A DNA stretch of 58,515 nucleotides from Marine Group III euryarchaeote CG-Epi1 (GTDB lineage: Archaea > Thermoplasmatota > Poseidoniia > MGIII > CG-Epi1). A model generated the notes under the pieces. That model was not told the origin of the DNA. It saw nothing but the letters and a program-made list of their open reading frames with translations, and ran no database searches. The position numbers were made by a program, and so were the translations under genes. How positions within the stretch are numbered: position 1 is the first letter of the stretch; the number at the start of each line of letters is the position of its first letter. Positions 1-7,341 of this stretch are shown one piece after another. Where the stretch lies: assembly GCA_001875345.1 (NCBI GenBank), contig MIZA01000023.1, forward strand, positions 1 through 58,515, read 5' to 3'.

Positions 1-434
1 TATTTTTTGTTTCTGAGCCTAAAGAATTTACCTTCAAAACTGGAGAGACAATTACTAAAGAAGCACCTTGGCACCCTGACAACAAAGATTTAGGGAATAG
101 AGTAGAAATTATCAATTCAGGTTCTAAGATTTACTTGCCGGGTGCAGACCTAGGTAAACTTCAGGATTCTTCAGAAATTCGTCTGAAAAATCTCTGTAAT
201 GTTAAAATCAATGGTAACTCTTTAGAATTTACAGATTTTGAGCATAAGAAAGGAATTCCAATATTCCAGTGGTGTTCAGCGAGTAAAAATATAAGATTAT
301 TTTATCCAGATGGAGTTGTAAATAGTGGTTTAGTCGAGGATAATATAGATGATTTAGATAATACCGTGGTTCAGTTTGAGAGAACTGGTTTTGTTAGATT
401 GGAGGGAGACAAAGCGTTTTTCTTACACCGCTAA
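1..434 (+). CDS. gltX: Glutamyl-tRNA synthetase, C-terminal part (5'-truncated by window edge)
   Basis: The reading frame is open from the first complete codon at position 3 to a TAA at 432-434, so a gene enters the window from the left. The visible ~143 residues look like the beta-barrel anticodon-binding domain of archaeal GluRS, ending in the family-typical tail VVQFERTGFVRLEG...FFLHR. The enzyme charges tRNA-Glu (and possibly tRNA-Gln, for transamidation) in the cytoplasm. The class I catalytic core lies outside the window. A TTG at 135 could be taken for a start, but the protein-like sequence continues upstream of it, so this is one truncated gene. The call rests on C-terminal motifs only. 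Confidence 0.85.
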   Translation, partial: FFVSEPKEFTFKTGETITKEAPWHPDNKDLGNRVEIINSGSKIYLPGADLGKLQDSSEIRLKNLCNVKINGNSLEFTDFEHKKGIPIFQWCSASKNIRLFYPDGVVNSGLVEDNIDDLDNTVVQFERTGFVRLEGDKAFFLHR

Positions 435-443
435 TACGATACT

Positions 444-1283
444 ATGTCAGTAGGCCATCATCATCATCATGAAATAGAAGATGAAGAATCTGAACGAAAG
501 ACACGCATTGTAGTAATAATTACATTAGTGACTATGGTTATAGAGATTTATGCCGGAATAGTAACAAAATCAATGGGCTTGTTAGCTGATGGTTGGCACA
601 TGGGTACGCACGCTAGCGCGCTATCAATAACTCTCTATGCTTACTATTATGCTAGAACTGAAGAATCGGTAAAAGGTAAGAGAGAATCTGTGATGGCTCT
701 TGCAGGTTTCACTTCAGGAATTATTTTAGCTTTAGTTGCAATATACATTGGCCTAGAATCTCTTGATAAAGTTGTTAATCCTCCTGATATTCAATTTAGA
801 GAGGCTATAGCAGTTGCTTTTTTTGGATTGTTAGTAAATATTGCCTGTGCTTATATTCTTGGAATTGAGGGGCGCCATCACGATCATGACCACAACCATG
901 AGCACGATCATGACCACAACCATGAGCACGATCATGACCACAACCATGAGCACGATCATGACCATAAAAACTCAGAAAGAGGGACTTGGAATGTTGCATT
1001 GAATACTTACAAGGAAGATTTTGACACAGTTAAATCTGTTTTTGACAGCTACGTTACTCCTGCTGATGAGATAGAAGATTTGAATCGAAGAGGCGCTTAC
1101 ATGCATGTTTTAGCTGACGCTTTAGTATCAGTTTTAATCCTCATTGCTTTAATTTTAGGTATGTTTTTCCCTAAATTAGCTATTTTAGATCCTCTAATAG
1201 GTATAATTGGCGGTGTGATTATTGCTCGCTGGGCTCTCAGTTTAATTACCGAAAGTAAAAATCAACTTCTTGGAATAGATTAA
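444..1283 (+). CDS. Cation diffusion facilitator, DmeF-like divalent metal efflux protein
   Basis: A 279-residue polytopic membrane protein of the CDF family. The N-terminus has a HHHHH run. Six membrane segments can be drawn, with a long His/Asp-rich cytoplasmic loop (about residues 143-175) between segments 4 and 5, built from HDHDHNHE units. The membrane metal site is indicated by LADGWHMGTH in segment 2 and HVLADAL in segment 5. The DGWHMGTHA signature is closest to DmeF-type Co/Ni/Zn exporters; the actual metal cannot be told from sequence. ATG at 444 follows gltX by 9 nt, so the two may be co-transcribed. Its stop overlaps the stop of the convergent glycosyltransferase in a shared TTAA. 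Confidence 0.9.
   Translation: MSVGHHHHHEIEDEESERKTRIVVIITLVTMVIEIYAGIVTKSMGLLADGWHMGTHASALSITLYAYYYARTEESVKGKRESVMALAGFTSGIILALVAIYIGLESLDKVVNPPDIQFREAIAVAFFGLLVNIACAYILGIEGRHHDHDHNHEHDHDHNHEHDHDHNHEHDHDHKNSERGTWNVALNTYKEDFDTVKSVFDSYVTPADEIEDLNRRGAYMHVLADALVSVLILIALILGMFFPKLAILDPLIGIIGGVIIARWALSLITESKNQLLGID
879..964 (+). repeat. 24-bp tandem repeat encoding His/Asp metal-binding loop
   Basis: Three full copies and one partial copy of a 24-bp unit (cacgatcatgaccacaacca + tgag) are identical at the DNA level and encode HDHDHNHE. The near-perfect identity points to recent slippage or unequal exchange, so copy number may vary between strains. It lies in frame in the cytoplasmic loop of the CDF transporter. 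Confidence 0.95.
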
Positions 1284-2257
1284 AGTTTTGATATAATATC
1301 ATGCATCTTTGGCCTATTCGTTAACTTAGAGATTAGCTTCTCTCTAGCTTTTTTGATATTTTTGTTTCTCTCTTCGCCATTCCATTCGTAAAACAGGTTG
1401 ATACATTTTTCTAATTCATTAACATTTGTAAATAATCCTTTTTCATCAACAATTTCTTCGGCACCATCCCAATCTTTACTGATTGCCCAGCATCCCGTAG
1501 CAACGCCTTCAACAATTGAAGTTTGGGTTCCTTCGTGAACGGAATTAGAAATAATACAATCGTTTGAGTTATACCAATTGTTTAAGTCTTTCACATAACC
1601 TTCTATTGTAATTTTATTTTCTAAATTATTTTCAATTATGTAGCGTTTAATTTTTCCAGAATATACATCATCTTTTGCTTTGCCCGCGATACTAAGTTTA
1701 ATCTCGGGTAATTTCATTTCTCCAAAGTGTTCAACAAATTCCAAGACTCCTTTTCTTGGCTCGATATTCCCTAGCATTCCTATTTGCATAGTTTTTTTTC
1801 TATGGGCTAACGGAAAATCTTCAAAGTTTAGGTTGTCGTATGTGACAAAAGTTTTTCCCTTATAGTCTCCTTTTGCATGGAATTTTCTCTCCATAGCTTC
1901 GCTAATGAATAGGACAGAATCAATGTTATTCCATTGAATTTCATCATAATGTCTGTCAAGTTCAAATCGGTGCATTCTACATGCTAAAACATTTTTGTAA
2001 TTTTTTTTCGAAAGCCATCTTAGATAGTGTGTAGCCCATTCACAAAATACTACATCTGCCCATTTGGCTAATTTTGGTAGTTGTGTTCTAATTTCCCATT
2101 TATTTTTTAAAACTCGTAGTAAATCTAAAGGAGTTCTAATCTTTGGAGGTGAGCGCGGAGGGTTGAATATCCTGAGGTCAAATTTTTCCTCCCATTCAGG
2201 TATATTTTGTTTAATGAAGTGGTCATTATCGATTACTAAAGCGACCTTTTTTTTCAT
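1280..2257 (-). CDS. GT-B fold glycosyltransferase (GT4-like)
   Basis: A 325-residue protein with two Rossmann-like halves. The C-terminal half carries the GT4-type pattern: QIGMLGNIEPRKGVLEFVE, then IAGK, then ITIEGYVKDLNNWYNSNDCIISNSVHEGTQTSIVEGVATGCW, where the E-x7-E region binds the nucleotide-sugar donor. No signal peptide or membrane segment is seen, so it is probably cytoplasmic or peripheral. Its start overlaps the end of the upstream HPr-kinase-like gene by ATGA, so the two are translationally coupled. Donor and acceptor are unknown. With a sulfotransferase just across the divergent promoter, a role in a sulfated glycan or glycolipid is a reasonable inference. Confidence 0.8.
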   Translation of the reverse strand: MKKKVALVIDNDHFIKQNIPEWEEKFDLRIFNPPRSPPKIRTPLDLLRVLKNKWEIRTQLPKLAKWADVVFCEWATHYLRWLSKKNYKNVLACRMHRFELDRHYDEIQWNNIDSVLFISEAMERKFHAKGDYKGKTFVTYDNLNFEDFPLAHRKKTMQIGMLGNIEPRKGVLEFVEHFGEMKLPEIKLSIAGKAKDDVYSGKIKRYIIENNLENKITIEGYVKDLNNWYNSNDCIISNSVHEGTQTSIVEGVATGCWAISKDWDGAEEIVDEKGLFTNVNELEKCINLFYEWNGEERNKNIKKAREKLISKLTNRPKMHDIISKL

Positions 2258-3297
2258 CTTCCTATCGTAACCTTTTTACACTTTGACAAACCATCTTTGA
2301 TGATTTTTTCTTCTTCTGCCCCATCGTTGTAAATGTCGGAAGGGCCATACAGAAAATCTACAGCAGCTTTCATTTTTTTGTAGAAATAATCTTCATCATC
2401 ATTTACACTTCTTAAGCGATAAGATAATTTTCCTAAATCAACATTTTCGGTATTCATCAAGATTTTGAATTCTTCAATATCTGTTGCTTTTTTTGCACAC
2501 TCGATTCCTAAGTCGGCTGGCTTGTATCTAGAGTGAAGTTTTGTTTTTGTGATGTATGCAACAGATTCCCAACTTCCCCTCAGAGGTCCTTTATTCCATG
2601 GCTTTTCGAGAGCATTGTTTGCTCTTTTATTCCACCAATTTAGCCACTTAAATCTCATAGGACTGTAAGCTCTTTCAATTAGCCAAGGATTAGCATCAAA
2701 ATTATATCCAAATAAATTAATCCTTAAAGGGTAAGGATGAATTTTTCCATTTCTATCCATTATTACTTTGTCATCTCCAAGGTATTCACCACCTTTTTCT
2801 AGACACTTTAGTAAACCATTAGTTTTTCCAGAATGTGACCAGCCACAGTATACGAATGCCTTTCCTTTTATTACTGCAGATGATGCGTGGAGAAGAGTCT
2901 TGTTTTCAGTAGGTAAATGCCTTCTCAAAAGCGGCGGAAATATGGTATTAAAAAGAAATGCAGGAGAGGTGTCTTTTTCATACTCAACTACAATATTTTG
3001 AGATAGTTTTAGGGGTATTGCAGCCCTACCGCCTTGGTAGCCTTTGGCATACATCCTATCTTCAGCTAGTTCAAATTTTGGAGCGCTATTAACAAATTTT
3101 AGACTTGCTCTCTTATCAGAACCAGCGACGTTATTAGATGTAGGCAATGATTCGACCTCTTTGAATGTGATAGTATTACGTTTACCTTTCTTATTTTCAC
3201 CGAACGGTAAAAGTTCAGCATCAAAATGTTTTTTCACGGAATCATTGGCTTCTTCTAAAACAACTCGTAAGTTATCAAATAAGCAGTATTCGCTCAA
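2254..3297 (-). CDS. HPr kinase/PEPCK-fold P-loop protein of unknown substrate
   Basis: A 347-residue protein. Its centre resembles the HprK kinase core: LLHASSAVIKGKAFVYCG, then Walker A GWSHSGKT at residues 152-159, then GGEYLGDDKVIM about 15 residues on, matching the usual 'ylsDD' segment. The classical GxSGxGKS P-loop is altered to GWSHSGKT. The flanks match nothing I recognise. HprK-like proteins of this sort also occur beside glycan and peptide biosynthesis genes in organisms with no HPr, so a small-molecule or sugar kinase is as likely as a protein kinase. It is co-transcribed with the glycosyltransferase (ATGA overlap) and divergent from the sulfotransferase. Confidence 0.6.
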   Translation of the reverse strand: MSEYCLFDNLRVVLEEANDSVKKHFDAELLPFGENKKGKRNTITFKEVESLPTSNNVAGSDKRASLKFVNSAPKFELAEDRMYAKGYQGGRAAIPLKLSQNIVVEYEKDTSPAFLFNTIFPPLLRRHLPTENKTLLHASSAVIKGKAFVYCGWSHSGKTNGLLKCLEKGGEYLGDDKVIMDRNGKIHPYPLRINLFGYNFDANPWLIERAYSPMRFKWLNWWNKRANNALEKPWNKGPLRGSWESVAYITKTKLHSRYKPADLGIECAKKATDIEEFKILMNTENVDLGKLSYRLRSVNDDEDYFYKKMKAAVDFLYGPSDIYNDGAEEEKIIKDGLSKCKKVTIGR

Positions 3298-3317
3298 TAT
3301 TTTTCCATTTGTGAGGG

Positions 3318-3325
3318 TTATAAAG
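3318..3325 (+). promoter_or_regulatory. TATA box upstream of sulfotransferase gene
   Basis: TTATAAAG is centred about 24 nt before the GTG at 3345, the spacing expected for archaeal TBP-directed initiation at or next to the start codon. It implies a leaderless message and supports the GTG start. Confidence 0.55.
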
Positions 3326-3344
3326 GGTTGTCCTCTAAGAAATT

Positions 3345-4238
3345 GTGCTCCCGAACCTGTTAATCATAGGCGTTCCAAAGGCAGGTACGACTTCTATTTT
3401 TTCTTATCTTAATTTACACAAGGATGTTTTCGGATCAAATCCAAAAGAACCTGGTTATTTTCATCCATTAAGATGGGGTGAAAAGTTAGAAAATATTGAT
3501 AAATATGAGAATGCCTTTTCAGGACATTCTAATCAAAAATATGCAATGGAAGCGACTCCAGGCTATTTTTACGGAGGGAAGAAAGTTTCAGACAAGATGA
3601 AAGATATGTTACCTAATTCGAAAGTAATCATAGTTCTTAGAGATCCAGTTCAGAGACTTTTCTCATTCTACAAGTATAAACTTAGTTTAGGCCACATTGA
3701 TTCAGGTTTATCTTTTGAGGGGTATTTAGAAAAATGCAAATCCATGGCCATTAATGAAAAAATAAAAAAAGAAAATTATGATTTTTGGGGGATGGAGGGG
3801 GGCCTCTATGCAGATTTATTGGAAGCTTGGCACTCTACCTACGGAGATAATCTCAAGGTATGTTTTTTTGATGATTTAGTAAAAGATAGAGTTCAATTCA
3901 CGTCTGATATTTGTAGTTGGCTTGGGATTGACTTTGAAAATATAGACTCTACTAAAATGGTTATTGAAAATAAATCTATGCTGTACCGGAGTAAATCATT
4001 GCAAAATTTTGCAATATCATTTGATAAAAATTTGGGAGCTCTCTGGAATTTTATTCCTTTTGTAAAAAAACCTTTTAGTTTTGCTTATAATTTATTCAAT
4101 TCAAAACCACATAATGCTGTTCTCAGTAGCTCATCAAGAAAAGAGTTAGAAAAGTTTTATGAAAAAGATATAGCTAAAACGCGTTCTTTCCTTGAGCAAA
4201 AGCAAATATCTAACTTTCCCGAATGGATGAACAGGTAA
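3345..4238 (+). CDS. Sulfotransferase family protein (PAPS-dependent)
   Basis: A 297-residue protein beginning LPNLLIIGVPKAGTTSIFSYL, in which PKAGTTS is the 5'-phosphosulfate-binding loop of PAPS sulfotransferases. The 3'-phosphate motif follows as KVIIVLRDPVQRLFSFYK. A later FDDLVKD and a Trp-Leu-Gly segment (SWLGIDF) are also typical of Sulfotransfer_1/3 domains. The GTG start lies almost directly before the domain and about 24 nt from a TATA box. It would transfer sulfate from PAPS to a carbohydrate or lipid acceptor; the neighbouring glycosyltransferase suggests a glycan. Its stop overlaps the DHH gene as TAATG. Confidence 0.85.
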   Translation: MLPNLLIIGVPKAGTTSIFSYLNLHKDVFGSNPKEPGYFHPLRWGEKLENIDKYENAFSGHSNQKYAMEATPGYFYGGKKVSDKMKDMLPNSKVIIVLRDPVQRLFSFYKYKLSLGHIDSGLSFEGYLEKCKSMAINEKIKKENYDFWGMEGGLYADLLEAWHSTYGDNLKVCFFDDLVKDRVQFTSDICSWLGIDFENIDSTKMVIENKSMLYRSKSLQNFAISFDKNLGALWNFIPFVKKPFSFAYNLFNSKPHNAVLSSSSRKELEKFYEKDIAKTRSFLEQKQISNFPEWMNR

Positions 4239-5191
4239 TGGTCAATTACGATGTTTTCAATGGAGATACAGATGGCATTTTTGCACGCCATCAACTTAGG
4301 CTAGCCATTCCTTTAGATACAGTTAATATTAGTGGAGTTAAGAGAGATGTTAATCTTCTTAGGCACGTCAAACCAGCCAAGGGCGATTTAGTAACTGTGA
4401 TGGATATTTCTCACGCTAAGAATCGTAAAGATGTTTTACGAATTCTTGAATCTGGAGCAAGGGTTGAATATTTCGACCATCATGACCCTTCAGAGCTAAT
4501 TGATCATCCAAACATTACATATCACATAGACACAGATCCACATATGACTACAGGGAGAATTGTGGATTCTCATGTTAATGGTAAGAATCATATTTGGGCG
4601 ATCGCAACAGCTTTTGGCGATAATCATTTTGATTTAGCTTATGAATTAGCTACAGCTGAAGGCTTAGACCATGAGAAAACTAAGCTTTTGAAGGAGATTG
4701 GCTTAGCCATTAATTACAATAGTTATGGTAAAACTGAGAAAGATTTGTTCGCAGCACCTCTTTTAGTATCTGAAATGCTTGAAGATTGTGGTGAGGACGT
4801 TTTTGCAATTTCAGAACACGAAATATTTTCAACTTTAGTATCCAACTTTCGCTCAGATATGAGTACTGCATCTTGTCAAGAGCCATATTCCATACATGAA
4901 AAGGGAGTAATCTACAAGTTTCCCGACGAAGAATGGTCGCATAGAATAATGGGAACTTTTGGAAATCACCTAGTTAATTCTAACAAGGATTTAGCTTGTG
5001 CAATAGCAGTTACTAATTCAGATAGGACATATCGAATTTCAGTCCGTTCTTCGTTGAATAATCCCTATGGGGCAGGTAATCTTTGCAAAGCATTCGGTGG
5101 CGGAGGGAGAGAAAAGGCAGGTGGGATAAATAACCTAGAAGAGGGAGATTTAGATAAATTTAAAAATGAGTTTGGTAAGGTGTTTTCATGA
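4238..5191 (+). CDS. DHH/DHHA1 family phosphoesterase
   Basis: About 317 residues. The N-terminal DHH domain has NYDVFNGDTDGI (motif with GDTDG), VTVMDISH and the name motif EYFDHHD. The C-terminal DHHA1 domain has GAGNLCKAFGGGGREKAGG. These Asp/His residues bind two Mn2+ in nanoRNases, RecJ and cyclic-dinucleotide phosphodiesterases. The substrate cannot be set from sequence; the short two-domain form fits a nanoRNase/pAp or cyclic-dinucleotide hydrolase better than RecJ. A pAp phosphatase role beside a sulfotransferase would be attractive, because pAp is the PAPS by-product, but this is conjecture. Start chosen at the ATG overlapping the sulfotransferase stop (TAATG) instead of the ATG at 4223. 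Confidence 0.8.
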   Translation: MVNYDVFNGDTDGIFARHQLRLAIPLDTVNISGVKRDVNLLRHVKPAKGDLVTVMDISHAKNRKDVLRILESGARVEYFDHHDPSELIDHPNITYHIDTDPHMTTGRIVDSHVNGKNHIWAIATAFGDNHFDLAYELATAEGLDHEKTKLLKEIGLAINYNSYGKTEKDLFAAPLLVSEMLEDCGEDVFAISEHEIFSTLVSNFRSDMSTASCQEPYSIHEKGVIYKFPDEEWSHRIMGTFGNHLVNSNKDLACAIAVTNSDRTYRISVRSSLNNPYGAGNLCKAFGGGGREKAGGINNLEEGDLDKFKNEFGKVFS

Positions 5192-5559
5192 AGACTCCAA
5201 GTGAATTTATTCAAGAGTGGATCGAGACTGTTTGCTCTAATGATGCTAGTAAAATAGCAAATTTGTACCAAGAAGATGCCATTTTGCTAGGAACATTAGA
5301 TAAAAGTGTTAGAGAAGGTAGGAATAAAATTAGAGAGTATTTTGATTTTTTTGTTAAGTTAAAGCCTTGTGGTGAAATTACTGAACTTGTTGAAAAGGAT
5401 TATGGAAATGGACGTTTTTGTGTAGTGAATGGAACTTATGATTTTAATTTAGAAGAGGATGGTAAGCAATCAGTGGCACCTGCAAGATTTACTTTTGTTT
5501 TAGAACGTACTGGCGTTAAATGGATGATTCAATCTCATCATTCATCTAAGCAACCTTAG
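5188..5559 (+). CDS. NTF2-like DUF4440/SgcJ-type protein
   Basis: A 123-residue protein with the NTF2-like cone fold pattern: an N-terminal helix pair (FIQEWIETVCSNDASKIANLY), then DAILLGTLDKSVREGRNKIREYF and C-terminal strands ending in RTGVKWMIQSHHSS. This matches the calcium/calmodulin kinase II association and SgcJ/EcaC group. Members range from ligand-binding to enzymatic, and no catalytic set can be assigned. The ATGA overlap with the DHH gene puts it in the sulfotransferase-DHH operon as last gene. Confidence 0.75.
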   Translation: MKTPSEFIQEWIETVCSNDASKIANLYQEDAILLGTLDKSVREGRNKIREYFDFFVKLKPCGEITELVEKDYGNGRFCVVNGTYDFNLEEDGKQSVAPARFTFVLERTGVKWMIQSHHSSKQP

Positions 5560-5814
5560 CAAATAAGCCTTGCAAACTTTTAAAAAAATCGTTGTTATTA
5601 CAATTTAATCTTGGGCTGATTGGAAACGCAGTTCATGAATACCAGGCAACGTATATTTCCAGTTGGCAACTGATACGTTGTTTTATCCGCAAAATGCAAG
5701 GGCATGGCATGTCGTCTACTTCAGAAAATAAATAGTTGATTTAATTGAAATTAAGAAACAATTTACGAGGTGAAAATCCTCTCAAATCTGCAAGCTCGGC
5801 AAGGTACGTGACCG
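5560..5814 (+). other. 255-bp intergenic region with a strong interrupted hairpin (5647-5680)
   Basis: No ORF is supported here. CAACGTAT (5647-5654) pairs perfectly with ATACGTTG (5673-5680), and inside it CAGTT-ggc-AACTG forms a second perfect stem. The result is a 13-bp stem with a 5-nt one-sided bulge and a 3-nt loop. A weaker GAGG/CCTC hairpin lies at 5767-5781. The region could hold a terminator for the upstream operon (tttt follows the hairpin), the 5' leader of the next ORF, or a small RNA. Nothing in it matches a family I know. Confidence 0.45.
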
Positions 5815-6246
5815 ATGAATCACATTTGGAAAGATATTCCTTTGGCAACTTCTATGAAGCGAAGAGCCAGAGTTTTTACACTTCGGCGTAAATTATCAAA
5901 TAGTCTAAGGAAAAAATATGAATGGTGGAATATCTACATAACACCTCTAAGAGGAGGCAGATATGCAGGAACTAATTACATAAAGAAATACAGCAAAGAT
6001 GAAAAACCACCACAAAAAGTATGTTCAGTATTAGTTAATTTGACAGATACAAAATCAATAGAATTTGCATCCAAATTAATGCACTATACTTCTGAATCAT
6101 TAGATGAAGCTTTGAGAAATACGATATCTTTCGAAGAATTAATAAATTATGTAAAAGAGAAACTGGGTTGCTACGAAAAAGAAGGCAAAATATACAACAA
6201 TTTCACATCAAGCGGCAAACTAGTTCAGGGTTCGAAATCGGACTAA
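5815..6246 (+). CDS. Hypothetical basic protein, orphan
   Basis: A 143-residue ORF that I do not recognise. The first third is strongly basic (MKRRARVFTLRRKLSNSLRK), then comes KKYEWWNIYITPLRGGRYAG, and the last half is a helical, mixed-charge segment. No signal peptide or membrane span is seen. AAGGT lies about 10 nt before ATG 5815; the ATG at 5854 (MKRRARV) is an alternative start. It is flanked by long spacers on both sides, unlike almost every other gene here, so it may be a recent arrival or may lie within a longer non-coding transcript. Confidence 0.5.
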   Translation: MNHIWKDIPLATSMKRRARVFTLRRKLSNSLRKKYEWWNIYITPLRGGRYAGTNYIKKYSKDEKPPQKVCSVLVNLTDTKSIEFASKLMHYTSESLDEALRNTISFEELINYVKEKLGCYEKEGKIYNNFTSSGKLVQGSKSD

Positions 6247-6344
6247 TTTTTACTGCGGAAAACGAGTTTCCAAGAAGTAGGATTTGTCATGCCCACTGTT
6301 TTAGTATTACCTAACCTTAATATGCCACTATTTTTTGAAATAAC

Positions 6345-7070
6345 ATGGTAAAAAGCATAGCAATCGTCGGCGGCTCGAGCGATATTGCAAAATCTACAAT
6401 TTCTAGTATGTCTGCTGATAATTATAAATTTCATGTATTGGTAAGAGATGATTCACACACAGATGAATTATCAGCCAAAGGAGTAAGCGTAGTCTTAGGT
6501 GACGCAACCTCTGAGGAGGATATCAAGAATTTTATTTCCGGAGTAAAAGAGTCTGGGGAAATTCATGCAATTTTGCACTGCGTAGGTTCTTTTGCAGTAA
6601 GACCACCACATGCTATGAACAAAGAAGCATTTGAAACAGTCATTAGTACAAATCTTACTTCAGCATTTCTCACATTATCTATTGCTGGAAAGGCTATGCT
6701 AAGTCAAGGACACGGCAGAATGGTTTTCATGTCTAGTGTCGCAGGATCTTTAGGATTGGTAAATCACGAGGCAATATCTGCAGCCAAAGGAGGTATTGAA
6801 TCAATGGTCAGATCAGCAGCAGCAACATATGCAAATCGTGGTTTGAGAATTAATGCGGTAGCTCCAGGGTTAACAGATACAAAGCTTGCATCTCCTATAA
6901 TGTCAAATGAAACAGCTTCACAGGCAGCTTCACAAAAAATTCCTATCAAAAGAGTAGGGCAGAAAGAAGAAGTTGCTAACGTTATCAAGTGGTTACTAAC
7001 AGAAGCACCAGAAAATTTCACAGGGCAAATCCTCCATACAGATGGTGGAATGTCCAATGTTTTAGTATAA
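6345..7070 (+). CDS. Short-chain dehydrogenase/reductase (SDR), catalytic Tyr position altered
   Basis: A 241-residue Rossmann protein. The cofactor loop is AIVGGSSDIAKS near the N-terminus, followed by GDAT, HCVGSFA and the NLTSAF helix. The catalytic Ser is in MVFMSSVAGS. Where classical SDRs have YxxxK, this protein has ISAAK (in NHEAISAAKGGIE), so Lys is kept and Tyr is replaced by Ile. The C-terminal VAPGLTDT and TGQILHTDGG are standard. Without the Tyr it may use another acid/base or may not be a classical reductase. The substrate is unknown and it appears to be a single gene. Confidence 0.85.
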   Translation: MVKSIAIVGGSSDIAKSTISSMSADNYKFHVLVRDDSHTDELSAKGVSVVLGDATSEEDIKNFISGVKESGEIHAILHCVGSFAVRPPHAMNKEAFETVISTNLTSAFLTLSIAGKAMLSQGHGRMVFMSSVAGSLGLVNHEAISAAKGGIESMVRSAAATYANRGLRINAVAPGLTDTKLASPIMSNETASQAASQKIPIKRVGQKEEVANVIKWLLTEAPENFTGQILHTDGGMSNVLV

Positions 7071-7073
7071 AGT

Positions 7074-7207
7074 GGCCGCCCGAAGACGGCCTTTACCCCA
7101 AACCTAACGAGCACCATCATCGTTTCAGGGCTCTGACCCGGTTTGGGAAATGTAAGACTCCGGGGTTGTCCCTTCCATCACTAATCCGGTGGGGACCCAA
7201 TGGAGTC
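7074..7207 (+). ncRNA. Candidate structured RNA (GC-rich, three-way junction plus long stem-loop)
   Basis: A 271-bp gap between the SDR and prefoldin genes contains a block much richer in G+C than its surroundings. Paired elements are GGCCG/CGGCC (7074-7078/7087-7091) and an 8-bp perfect stem CCCAAACC/GGTTTGGG (7097-7104/7140-7147). The 8-bp stem encloses two hairpins (AACGA/TCGTT and TCAG/CTGA). A 6-bp stem GACTCC/GGAGTC (7156-7161/7202-7207) encloses GGGT..TCCC/GGGGACCC with one G-U pair. A TATA-like TTTAGTATAAAG lies at 7062-7073. I do not recognise the family, and the strand is tentative (the G-U pair favours plus). It could be an independent RNA or the leader of pfdA-ftsY. Confidence 0.5.
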
Positions 7208-7341
7208 ATGTATGCAATCTATTGCTCAGGACATCATTAATCAGCCCTGTCTTCGAAGCTTGCAATTAATTCTAAGGGAGCTAGTAATTATGGTTAATGT
7301 TTTTGGCATGGTTATTTTATACACCCAGAATTGGAACATTA

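Noticed and set aside
805-999. Minus-strand ORF with repeated GHDRAHGC units
   Set aside because: It is the antisense image of the 24-bp His/Asp repeat in the CDF pump.
6225-6245. T-loop-like GGTTCGAAATC, possible 3' part of a split or intron-bearing tRNA
   Set aside because: The loop would be one base too long, the T stem does not pair, and no acceptor, D or anticodon arm partner was found nearby.
6764-7120. Minus-strand ORF of 118 codons across the SDR gene and the structured region
   Set aside because: It is antisense to a clear SDR, has no recognisable domain and runs through the GC-rich RNA-like block.
7100-7200. On the minus strand, CTGAAACGATGATGG...CGTTAGG looked a little like a 16S rRNA segment, and the block was also tested as RNase P RNA
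   Set aside because: The resemblance covers only a few bases without the flanking conserved core, and the RNase P landmarks (GAGGAAAGTCC, ACAGAA) are missing on both strands.
6989-7240. Plus-strand ORF of 83 codons ending in the structured block
   Set aside because: It is out of frame with the SDR end, has a poor composition and is explained by the lack of stops in GC-rich sequence.
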